Assembly: GCA_946537565.1 (NCBI GenBank) | Contig: CAMNFW010000046.1 | Coordinates: 1-11,820, forward strand | Reading direction: 5' to 3' | Length of the DNA: 11,820 nt | From: an uncultured Ruminococcus sp. | Lineage (GTDB): Bacteria > Bacillota > Clostridia > Oscillospirales > Ruminococcaceae | Part shown: positions 5,571 through 11,820 of the stretch, piece by piece | Numbering within the stretch: the stretch's first letter is position 1 | Layout: every line of letters begins with the position of its first letter | The notes under the pieces: generated by a model | What the model saw: only the letters and a program-made list of their open reading frames with translations | Told to the model about the DNA's origin: nothing | Databases searched by the model: none | Program-made: the position numbers and the translations under genes

Positions 5571-6253
5571 TATTCAGCTGCCTCCTTTTTGTCACAGCCT
5601 CCAGCCATCGGACAGCCTTCACAGCCTGCACATTCGATCTCCTGAGGCGGCTTTTTCTTTGTCAGCTTGTTTACCGCTGCTATTATCATGCCCAGCGTGA
5701 AAAATCCTCCTGCCGGCATTATGAACAGCAGCATCGGTGAATCGTGAAGTACGGGTATCGTCATTCCCATCCACTGTCCTGCTCCGATCACCTCACGGAC
5801 TGAACCCATGATAAACAGTGCAAGTGTAAAGCCTATTCCCATGCCTATTGCATCGCAGGCTGATGCCAATACTCCGTTCTTGCTGGCAAACATCTCTGCC
5901 CGTCCGAAGATTATACAGTTAACTGTTATCAGTGTAAGATATATTCCTAAGCTTTCATAAAGTGAAGGAAGAAATCCTTCAAGCAAAAAGCCGATAAGTG
6001 TTACAAAGCTCGCTATGATCACGATAAATGCCGGTATACGGACTTTATCCGGTATGACCTTTCTCAGGGCGGATATTACGATGTTGGAGCCGAGAAGTAC
6101 AAATGTGGTCGCAAGTCCCATGCCTATGCCGTTCATCGCCTGAGTCGTCACCGCAAGGGTCGGACACATACCCAGCAGCATCACAAGTGTCGGATTTTCT
6201 TTGAGTATGCCCTTGGAAATTTCCTGTCCGAGGGTCTTTTTTCCGTCAGCCAT
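5570..6253 (-). CDS. rnfE: RnfE, integral membrane subunit of the Rnf complex, with a Cys-rich tail
   Basis: A 227-residue membrane protein with about six helices, homologous to RnfA. The motifs GMCPTLA (Cys30) and TVNCIIFGR (Cys113) are the expected ligands for the intramembrane iron-sulfur cluster shared with RnfA. The start at 6253 is chosen because AGGAGG sits nine bases upstream; a longer frame is open but adds a basic, non-conserved stretch. It overlaps the end of rnfG by eight bases. After the last helix and a KKK stop-transfer sequence, the C-terminus carries CAGCEGCPMAGGC (residues 208-220, spacing CX2CX2CX5C), a possible extra metal or cluster site beyond the conserved core. Confidence 0.95.
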   Translation of the reverse strand: MADGKKTLGQEISKGILKENPTLVMLLGMCPTLAVTTQAMNGIGMGLATTFVLLGSNIVISALRKVIPDKVRIPAFIVIIASFVTLIGFLLEGFLPSLYESLGIYLTLITVNCIIFGRAEMFASKNGVLASACDAIGMGIGFTLALFIMGSVREVIGAGQWMGMTIPVLHDSPMLLFIMPAGGFFTLGMIIAAVNKLTKKKPPQEIECAGCEGCPMAGGCDKKEAAE

Positions 6254-6773
6254 TGAGTATCGCCTCCTTATTCTGATTATACACATCAAGGGCAGTTTCT
6301 ACAGCCTTCTCCATTCCCTTTGAGGAGAAGGTCGCTCCGCTGATAGCGTCAAGCTCTACCGGTGAAGCTGTGTCACCGTAAAACTGCTCTCTGAAATCCT
6401 CCTGGTCTCTTACCTTTGAGCCGAGACCCGGTGTTTCCCCTAAAGATACAAATTCAATGCCGGAAACTGCTCCGTTCTCGTCAATGCCGATAAGAACGTT
6501 TATGCCTTCTTTTGAATAGCCGTCGGTTATGACCTGTATGGCGGTCTTGCCGTCACTGGTGACTGCTATCGCTTCAACTCCGTCAAAGCCGAAATTGCTG
6601 TCCAGCAGTCTGCTGTCTGTTTTTCCGAACAATGCCTCAACACTGGTGCTGAATCTCAGCTCCTTCTGCTTTGCGATATTTTCCTTTGTCAGCTCGTGTG
6701 CAAATACCAGCAGCAGTGATGCTATCAGGCATATTACTGTAAGCACTAATGTCGGCTTGATATTATCCTTCAT
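6246..6773 (-). CDS. rnfG: RnfG, FMN-binding subunit of the Rnf complex
   Basis: A 175-residue protein with one N-terminal membrane helix (about residues 7-26) and an extracytoplasmic FMN-binding domain. The motif SGATFSS at 145-151 is the flavinylation site, with FMN attached by a phosphoester bond to Thr148; LGETPGLGSKV, also conserved in the family, is at about 111-121. It takes part in electron transfer on the outer side, between the membrane clusters and RnfD. The start at 6773 follows AGGAGG by nine bases; an ATG seven codons upstream would overlap this site. It overlaps rnfD by 11 bases and rnfE by eight, so translational coupling is likely. Confidence 0.95.
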   Translation of the reverse strand: MKDNIKPTLVLTVICLIASLLLVFAHELTKENIAKQKELRFSTSVEALFGKTDSRLLDSNFGFDGVEAIAVTSDGKTAIQVITDGYSKEGINVLIGIDENGAVSGIEFVSLGETPGLGSKVRDQEDFREQFYGDTASPVELDAISGATFSSKGMEKAVETALDVYNQNKEAILNG

Positions 6774-7701
6774 TCTTTGCAGCCTCCTTTGCACCGAATA
6801 TCTTTGTTCTTGTCAGCTGCTCGATATATGGAGTGAGTATGTTCATCAGAAGTATCGAGAAGGATACTCCCTCTGGATATGAACCGAAATTTCTTATTAC
6901 AAAGGTGATTATTCCGCAGCCGATTCCAAATATTATCTTGCCCTTTGTGGTGATAGGAGTGGTGGCATAATCCGTTGCCATGAAGAATGCACCCAGGAAC
7001 ACGCCGCCTGAAAGTATCTGATCCAGCGGTGCGGAATTTGCTGAAAGTATGAACAATGTTCCTATGAATGCCAGCGGTGCAGCCGGACTTATTAGCCTTC
7101 TTATCATAAGATATACTCCGCCTATGAGAAGTGCCAGCGCACAGGTCTCACCTATGCAGCCTCCGCATTTTCCCAGGAAAAGATCAAGGGTGCTTACCTC
7201 GTCTGTTGTACCCATAAGCACCAGCGGTGTTGCTCCGGAAACTGCATCTGCCGTTTCCTTGTACCAGAATGGATATACCCAGTTAGTCATTGCTGCCGGG
7301 AAGCTTACCATCATGATTATTCTTGCGGTTATCGCCGGATTCGCAAAGTTCTGTCCGATACCGCCGAACAGCTGCTTTACTATCACTATCGCCGCAAAGC
7401 TTCCTATAACACACATCCACAGCGGTATTGTTACCGGCAGATTCATCGCAAGCAGCAGTCCTGTCAGCACTGCCGAAAAATCACCGATAGTGTTGTCACG
7501 CTTCATGAGCTTCCTGCATATGTATTCAAATACCACGCAGCTGACTATACATACCCCTGTGACCAGCAATGCCCTCAGTCCAAAGTATATACAGCCTGCT
7601 ATAAGTGCCGGTATAAGGGCGATTATCACCTCTATCATAATATGGTGGGTCTTGGTATAGTTTTCGTTATGAGGTGACGGCGATACTATAAGCTTTTCCA
7701 T
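6763..7701 (-). CDS. rnfD: RnfD, membrane FMN-binding subunit of the Rnf complex
   Basis: A 312-residue polytopic membrane protein of the RnfD/NqrB family with about eight to ten helices. DAVSGATPL contains the covalent FMN site (Thr158); GGIGQNFANPA and FMATDYATTP are other family motifs. It carries electrons towards the cytoplasmic NAD+-reducing module and probably forms part of the ion pathway. The frame is open 36 codons further upstream, but that part overlaps rnfC and is basic and unlike the family. The ATG at 7701 has a GAGG site nine bases upstream and is followed by MEKLIVSPSPH, a typical RnfD start. It lies 11 bases after the rnfC stop. Confidence 0.95.
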   Translation of the reverse strand: MEKLIVSPSPHNENYTKTHHIMIEVIIALIPALIAGCIYFGLRALLVTGVCIVSCVVFEYICRKLMKRDNTIGDFSAVLTGLLLAMNLPVTIPLWMCVIGSFAAIVIVKQLFGGIGQNFANPAITARIIMMVSFPAAMTNWVYPFWYKETADAVSGATPLVLMGTTDEVSTLDLFLGKCGGCIGETCALALLIGGVYLMIRRLISPAAPLAFIGTLFILSANSAPLDQILSGGVFLGAFFMATDYATTPITTKGKIIFGIGCGIITFVIRNFGSYPEGVSFSILLMNILTPYIEQLTRTKIFGAKEAAKNEG

Positions 7702-7712
7702 ATCTTCATTCC

Positions 7713-8990
7713 TCACTTTCTCGGTATAAGAGTCTTTGCCAGCTGATTGGTCTCTGCCAGCCTTCTGTTTGCCGGACATACATAGCTGCAGCTTCCGCAG
7801 TTTATGCACAATGTGACCTTAAGCGATCTCAGCTCGTCTATATTTCTTATTTTGTATGCACGTTCTATCTCCGCCGGCATAAGTCCCAGCGGACATACCC
7901 TTACACATCTGCCGCAGCGTATACAGCTGCTGGATTTTTTATCGTCATAGGTATTTATTCCCAGCAGTGCATTTGAGGTCTTGACCACCGGCATATCCAG
8001 GTCAGGCACCGACATTCCCATCATCGGACCGCCGGCTATTACCTTTTTCAGTGAATCAAAATCTGTCTTGCAGTATTCAAGTATCTCACGGAATGAGGTC
8101 CCGATAGGCGCACTTATATTCTTCGGCTCCTTCACTGCGTTTCCGTCAACTGTAAGCCTTCTGCTCACAAGGGGCATTCCGGTTTTCATGTAACGGTACA
8201 GAAATGATGCTGTGGAAATATTCATTACGATTACTCCTGCATCTGACGGCAGCATTCCCTCTTTTATTATCCTTCCGGTGGAATTGAAGATGATGACCTT
8301 CTCAGCTCCCTGGGGATAAACTGAGGGAAGAGTTATGATATCTATCGTATCGTCATTGTCAGCCATTTCCTTGAAATTCCTGATAGCCTCCGGCTTGTTG
8401 GCTTCGATAGCAAGCTTCGCCCTTCTGATGCCGAGAATATCCTTTATCATATTAACTCCGCCGATTATATCCTCCGGACATTCTATCATCTCACGGTAAT
8501 CCGCTGTGATATAAGGCTCACACTCTGCTCCGTTAAGCACAAGTGTATCCACCTCCACCTTCGGTGCCAGCTTGATATGGGTCGGGAATCCTGCTCCTCC
8601 CAGTCCGCAGGCTCCGCTTTCACGGACAGCTTTCAGAAAGCTTGCCTTGTCAGTGATCTCCGGCGGCTTAACCTCTTCGGAAATTTCCTGCTTGCCGTCT
8701 GTCTCTATTTCCACCATTTTGCAGACCGAACCCATTGCTGTACGGTAATCAGTTACAGCCGTCACCGTTCCTGATACGCTTGAATGCACCGGCACGCTGA
8801 ACGCTGCATCGGTGTCGCCTATTTTCTGGCCGACTTTAACTGTGTCCTTGACCTTTACAAGAGGCTGACAGGGCGCTCCCATGTGCATGGACATTGGTAT
8901 ACGCACCTTTGCCGGCAGCGGAAATTCCACTGTTGAGCAGTTTTCCGTGTTTTTATGATGTTTCAGCCTGATGCCGTTTATTCTACTCAT
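7713..8990 (-). CDS. rnfC: RnfC, NADH/FMN and iron-sulfur subunit of the Rnf complex
   Basis: A 425-residue peripheral cytoplasmic subunit that reduces NAD+ with electrons from ferredoxin, or works in reverse. An N-terminal barrel-sandwich domain (about 1-100) is followed by the glycine-rich GLGGAGFPTH (129-138) and LNGAECEPYIT (152-162) motifs, the flavin/NADH-binding fold shared with the 51-kDa subunit of complex I. An SLBB-like stretch lies around 265-300. Two [4Fe-4S] motifs close the protein: CIRCGRCVRVCP (Cys356, 359, 362, 366) and CINCGSCSYVCP (Cys395, 398, 401, 405). It is short, lacking the long C-terminal repeats of gammaproteobacterial RnfC, as usual in Firmicutes. First gene of the operon; AGGAG lies six to seven bases before the ATG. 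Confidence 0.97.
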   Translation of the reverse strand: MSRINGIRLKHHKNTENCSTVEFPLPAKVRIPMSMHMGAPCQPLVKVKDTVKVGQKIGDTDAAFSVPVHSSVSGTVTAVTDYRTAMGSVCKMVEIETDGKQEISEEVKPPEITDKASFLKAVRESGACGLGGAGFPTHIKLAPKVEVDTLVLNGAECEPYITADYREMIECPEDIIGGVNMIKDILGIRRAKLAIEANKPEAIRNFKEMADNDDTIDIITLPSVYPQGAEKVIIFNSTGRIIKEGMLPSDAGVIVMNISTASFLYRYMKTGMPLVSRRLTVDGNAVKEPKNISAPIGTSFREILEYCKTDFDSLKKVIAGGPMMGMSVPDLDMPVVKTSNALLGINTYDDKKSSSCIRCGRCVRVCPLGLMPAEIERAYKIRNIDELRSLKVTLCINCGSCSYVCPANRRLAETNQLAKTLIPRK

Positions 8991-9031
8991 GCTCTACTCC
9001 TTTAAATTATTAATAAAATCGCATACATTTA

Positions 9032-9060
9032 ATTATAACATAGTATAAAAAATTATTCAA
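9032..9060 (-). promoter_or_regulatory. Promoter of the rnf operon
   Basis: On the minus strand TTGAAT (9055-9060) and TATAAT (9032-9037) are 17 bases apart, about 42 bases upstream of the rnfC ATG. It is the only clear promoter I found for the six genes; the tight packing leaves no room for an internal one between genes. Confidence 0.7.
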
Positions 9061-9090
9061 GAGCAATTTTTACCATAATATCAATTCTTA

Positions 9091-9104
9091 TTAGTATATA
9101 CTAA
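9091..9104. promoter_or_regulatory. 14-bp perfect palindrome upstream of the rnf promoter
   Basis: TTAGTATATACTAA reads the same on both strands. It lies 31 bases upstream of the rnf -35 box, where an activator or an upstream repressor dimer would bind. It does not match the Rex redox-repressor consensus (TTGTGAA or TTGTTAA half sites). An AT-rich palindrome may also arise by chance in this AT-rich gap. Confidence 0.35.
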
Positions 9105-9112
9105 CCAATACA

Positions 9113-9147
9113 ACAAAAAATCCACACAGCGCCTTCACTGTGCGGAT
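9113..9147 (-). terminator. Rho-independent terminator after the protease gene
   Basis: ATCCACACAG (9120-9129) pairs with CTGTGCGGAT (9138-9147), with one A/C mismatch, around an eight-base loop. On the minus strand the stem runs into six T residues (complement of 9115-9120). It lies about 150 bases after the protease stop at 9297. In the stretch 9148-9296 I see no gene. Confidence 0.7.
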
Positions 9148-9296
9148 CCTTATTTTTTGTTCTGTAGCTTTGCGGCGGCTGAGCATTGCAATTGCCATTT
9201 CCCAATTTATTTTTCGACATTTTTTTCAGTTCATTCATTTGTCCGCAGCTGACAAACATTGTTCATAATCTGCTTTAAAAAATGTACTTCATGCCT

Positions 9297-11723
9297 TTAC
9301 CATTTCTCGTCCCATTCACAGATAAATCCCGATATATCAAACTCCTCTGAATTATGGTCATAGCTGAAAGGATCATGAGCTGTATCGTCCCAGCCGCCGA
9401 AATTCTGCTTCCAGGCATCTTTTCCCTCTGAGTCCTTGTAAATTTTCGTGTCAGAATAAATGCAGACATAATCTTCATTGCCGTAATGATTGTCCGGCTT
9501 TGGTGTTCCCCAAAGATCATCGGTGTCCCAGGCTGTAAATGAATACTCACTGCCGTCAGTCCATGACCATGAATCTCCGTCCCTGTAAAGTCCTATCCAG
9601 TATCCCATTTTTCCGGTGTCTTTTATTATGCTCTCAATGAATTTCTGCTCGTCCTCCGAGGTTATTGACACAAGATGACCGCCTGCGTCTTCACAGTATT
9701 TCTCTGCGCCTGTCCATGAGGTGTTTTCATTGTAAATACGATAAATATGACCGTTATACTCAACAGTGTCATTATAATTATCCGCATCTGCCACACATTT
9801 GTATGCGTCGATTAGATGACAGGCATCTGCTGCATCATTGCGGTTGCTGTCCTTGCAGATTATCTCCTTGACCTGTGCGCCGCTGAGGGTATTATTTGCA
9901 GTCCAGACCATTGCAGCTGTTCCTGAGACATGAGGTGCTGCCATGCTTGTACCTGACATTTCACCGTATGAATTTCCGGGAAATGAGGATAGTATCTGCC
10001 AGCTATAACCAAGATCTTCACCGTCACCGCCCGGCGCATAAATATCTGCCCTTTCCATTCCGTTGGAATAATAAGCCGGCTTAAGCTTGCTGTCCATTGC
10101 GCCTACTGTGATTATCCTGTTGTATACCGCAGGATAATCCTCTTCATTTATTGCAGTGAAAAGTGAGGTGTATTTGCTGTTTATCTCCGACACATAATGT
10201 ATCTCAGGTGCCGATAAAAGGTCGCTCTCATTATACACCAGTGTGCCGGCAGGATAGTTTGCCTCACCGGTCGAAAAATCATCTGCAAGATAATATGCTT
10301 TTTTTCCGCTGCTGTCGGTGCCCTCATAGATCTTCGCAGCTGTACCGTAACTGCTGTATATCAGCCTTTTATAGCCGTCGGTGAGAGTTGTATAATATGC
10401 GTTGTTGTCATTTCCGGCGGACACTACTATACAATAATCATAGCCTAATTTCAGCACCCGGTCAAGATAGTCTCCAAGAAGATATGCGTTAAAATCCACA
10501 TATTCTTTGGTTGATATGCTTCCGAAGCTTTCTATCGCTACGTTTGCAGACGTAAAGCCATACGAACAGTTGATGACCTTAACATCGCTGAATATGAGCT
10601 TTGCCAGCAGACACTTCTCCATCATGCACGACGAAAAACTGCTGTTCAGGCTGTAATCCCACCAGGATACTCCGTAAAGATTTCCGTCACCATAAGGATA
10701 TACTCCGCATATTCCGGTCTCGTCATCGGTTTTTGCTGCCATTGTTCCTGCCACATGAGTGCCGTGTTCCATGACAGACTTGCTGTACTTTCCAAAATCC
10801 TCGCCAAATCCCAGGTCTTCATGATCCAGCTGGAATCCGTCATCAATAAGTCCCAGCTTTACCGGCTCGGCTGCACTGCTCTCCCTGACTTTTTTGTCCA
10901 GAAGCGTCCAGGCATCACGGGTATTGATAACTTCCCAGCCGAAATTTTTGTCAACTGCCTCTTTCCTGCCGCTGAAATCCACTGACCATTTTTCTCCGTA
11001 ATAAAATCCTTCCGGACTTGCGGTTTCTGAGGTTGAAATGTCAAAGATCGCATTTATCGACACTGTTCGTATCTCATCGTCTTCAACAAGATCATCAGCT
11101 ATCGCCTTAAGCTCCGCCGTGGTATATTTATCAGGCAGGGCGATCTGAAAATCTCCCGTCTGCTCTATCCAGCCAACTATCTGCCCGTCATACTCCCTGA
11201 CAGCATTCTCGATATAGCTGAATTCCGTGTCCGGATATGCCACCAGCAGCAGCTCATTGTCAGCGTAATAGCTGCCGTCATCGTCAACTGCTATATGCTC
11301 CGGGTCAGTGTCATGGAAAAATATCTCACCGGTTTCTGTTTCGTCATCGTCATCATCTAAATAGATTATCTCTGATGATGAGACCTTTGAGCTGGAAGAG
11401 CTTGATGAGACCGGCTTGCTGATCTCTGAGGAGCTGCTTTCGTCCTCTGATGATGACAGCACTGCTGAAACCGGTGAGCCTGAGCTTCCCGGTTTTATCG
11501 GCGGCTTTCGCACTCCAATTTTTGAAAAGGCATATGTACCCGATGCAATAAGAAGCACTCCGCCTATGATCGAGCTTACCACCAGCGGCACCTTGCTTCT
11601 GGGCTTCATACTATCTATGACCGGCAGCTCATATTCCTCTTGGTCCCTCTGCACGACTGTTGCACAGTATGGACAGGCATATGAGTTATCTGCTATCTTT
11701 TTTCCGCATTTAGAGCAATTCAT
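9297..11723 (-). CDS. Membrane-anchored subtilisin-like (S8) protease with zinc ribbon and C-type-lectin-like domain
   Basis: An 808-residue protein with an unusual domain order. Residues 1-22 are a zinc ribbon (Cys3, 6, 17, 20). A single membrane helix at about 45-68 should leave the ribbon in the cytoplasm and the rest outside. A Ser- and Asp-rich linker (about 78-140) follows, then a stretch at 156-230 resembling a protease propeptide or inhibitor-I9 fold. The S8 domain has the full catalytic set: GLIDDGFQLDH (Asp294), EHGTHVAG (His320), VVSAGNDN (oxyanion Asn438) and SGTSMAAPHVSG (Ser593). Residues 653-808 form a C-type-lectin-like domain with YWIGL, WSWTDGS, PDNHYGNEDYVCIY and FICEWD. 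It probably cleaves surface or secreted proteins, with the lectin domain binding sugar or protein. The start at 11723 follows GGAGGT; the frame stays open upstream into the promoter. Catalytic competence is inferred from motifs only. Confidence 0.9.
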   Translation of the reverse strand: MNCSKCGKKIADNSYACPYCATVVQRDQEEYELPVIDSMKPRSKVPLVVSSIIGGVLLIASGTYAFSKIGVRKPPIKPGSSGSPVSAVLSSSEDESSSSEISKPVSSSSSSSKVSSSEIIYLDDDDDETETGEIFFHDTDPEHIAVDDDGSYYADNELLLVAYPDTEFSYIENAVREYDGQIVGWIEQTGDFQIALPDKYTTAELKAIADDLVEDDEIRTVSINAIFDISTSETASPEGFYYGEKWSVDFSGRKEAVDKNFGWEVINTRDAWTLLDKKVRESSAAEPVKLGLIDDGFQLDHEDLGFGEDFGKYSKSVMEHGTHVAGTMAAKTDDETGICGVYPYGDGNLYGVSWWDYSLNSSFSSCMMEKCLLAKLIFSDVKVINCSYGFTSANVAIESFGSISTKEYVDFNAYLLGDYLDRVLKLGYDYCIVVSAGNDNNAYYTTLTDGYKRLIYSSYGTAAKIYEGTDSSGKKAYYLADDFSTGEANYPAGTLVYNESDLLSAPEIHYVSEINSKYTSLFTAINEEDYPAVYNRIITVGAMDSKLKPAYYSNGMERADIYAPGGDGEDLGYSWQILSSFPGNSYGEMSGTSMAAPHVSGTAAMVWTANNTLSGAQVKEIICKDSNRNDAADACHLIDAYKCVADADNYNDTVEYNGHIYRIYNENTSWTGAEKYCEDAGGHLVSITSEDEQKFIESIIKDTGKMGYWIGLYRDGDSWSWTDGSEYSFTAWDTDDLWGTPKPDNHYGNEDYVCIYSDTKIYKDSEGKDAWKQNFGGWDDTAHDPFSYDHNSEEFDISGFICEWDEKW

Positions 11724-11787
11724 AATTACCTCCGAAAATTCAGCATCTCCGGTCTGCCCTGAGATGACTTTTTGTAAACATACACAT

Positions 11788-11816
11788 ATTATATCACGTT
11801 TATTTCCAAAATTCAA
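11788..11816 (-). promoter_or_regulatory. Promoter of the protease gene
   Basis: On the minus strand TTGAAT (11811-11816) and TATAAT (11788-11793) are 17 bases apart, giving a leader of about 58 bases. The leader contains a 6-bp stem CATCTC/GAGATG (11744-11749 with 11761-11766) that ends about ten bases before the GGAGGT site (11728-11733) and might affect translation. The -35 box is only four bases from the window edge, so upstream control sites cannot be seen. Confidence 0.65.
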
Positions 11817-11820
11817 CATA

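Noticed and set aside
7049..7660. A 203-codon open frame on the plus strand
   Set aside because: It lies wholly antisense to rnfD, whose family motifs and FMN site are intact. No ribosome binding site or protein family is apparent; it is a shadow of the rnfD codon pattern.
7702..7809. Upstream extension of rnfD by 36 codons
   Set aside because: The extension overlaps the end of rnfC in another frame, is basic and Cys-containing, and lacks a ribosome binding site, whereas the ATG at 7701 has one and begins a normal RnfD sequence.
8991..9110. A Rex-type redox repressor site upstream of rnfC
   Set aside because: I looked for paired TTGTTAA or TTGTGAA half sites and found none; the palindrome present has a different sequence.
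4140..9184. The 11-base string GGCGGCTGAGC occurs at 4140-4150 and 9174-9184, each shortly after a terminator
   Set aside because: Chance alone predicts several repeated 11-mers in a window of this length, and similarity does not extend convincingly beyond the string, so I do not call it a repeat element.
9297..9765. The C-type-lectin-like end of the protease as a variable region of a diversity-generating retroelement
   Set aside because: Lectin folds at C-termini are typical targets, but I see no reverse transcriptase, no second near-copy of the gene end and no accessory gene in the window. It would be reopened if a template repeat with A-specific mismatches were found beyond the window.

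Overview
The window looks like chromosomal DNA from a low-to-mid GC, Gram-positive anaerobe of the gut or rumen, most likely a Ruminococcus-type Clostridia. The main clues are a secreted family-5 glycoside hydrolase with a C-terminal dockerin (a cellulosome component), a complete Rnf complex in the Firmicutes gene order C-D-G-E-A-B, strong GGAGG-type ribosome binding sites, and several near-consensus TTGaca-17-TATAAT promoters. No rRNA, tRNA, CRISPR array, insertion sequence or transposase was seen. The species call is an inference from gene content.

Layout. (1) Positions 1-320, minus strand, look like the edge of a mobile or phage-derived module. The first 19 codons of a gene resembling the Lin1244/Lin1753 (DUF4373) replication-type family run off the left edge. 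It is preceded by a short gene that reads as one protein only if two frameshifts are repaired, and then by a promoter overlapped by a perfect 7+7 inverted repeat. (2) Positions 353-1100, minus strand: a monocistronic lipoprotein with a long Ser/Thr/Ala-rich stalk, with its own promoter and terminator. (3) Positions 1192-3136, minus strand: a secreted GH5 endoglucanase with a dockerin, again with promoter and terminator. (4) Positions 3192-4123, plus strand: a metallophosphoesterase diverging from the cellulase, then a self-contained miniature transcription unit (promoter, RBS, 18-codon Cys-rich peptide, terminator). (5) Positions 4188-9060, minus strand: the rnfCDGEAB operon, tightly packed and partly overlapping, with one clear promoter and a 14-bp perfect palindrome upstream. 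(6) Positions 9113-11816, minus strand: a membrane-anchored subtilisin-like protease with an N-terminal zinc ribbon and a C-terminal C-type-lectin-like domain.

How it fits together. The cellulase would release sugar from plant cell walls outside the cell. Rnf would couple oxidation of reduced ferredoxin from fermentation to NAD+ reduction and ion export. The lipoprotein and the protease are further surface proteins. Apart from the rnf genes and possibly the two left-edge genes, each gene appears to be transcribed on its own. The parts most worth a second look are the 18-residue Cys-rich peptide gene, the zinc-ribbon/subtilisin/lectin protease, the broken gene with its operator at the left edge, and the unassigned palindrome upstream of rnfC.
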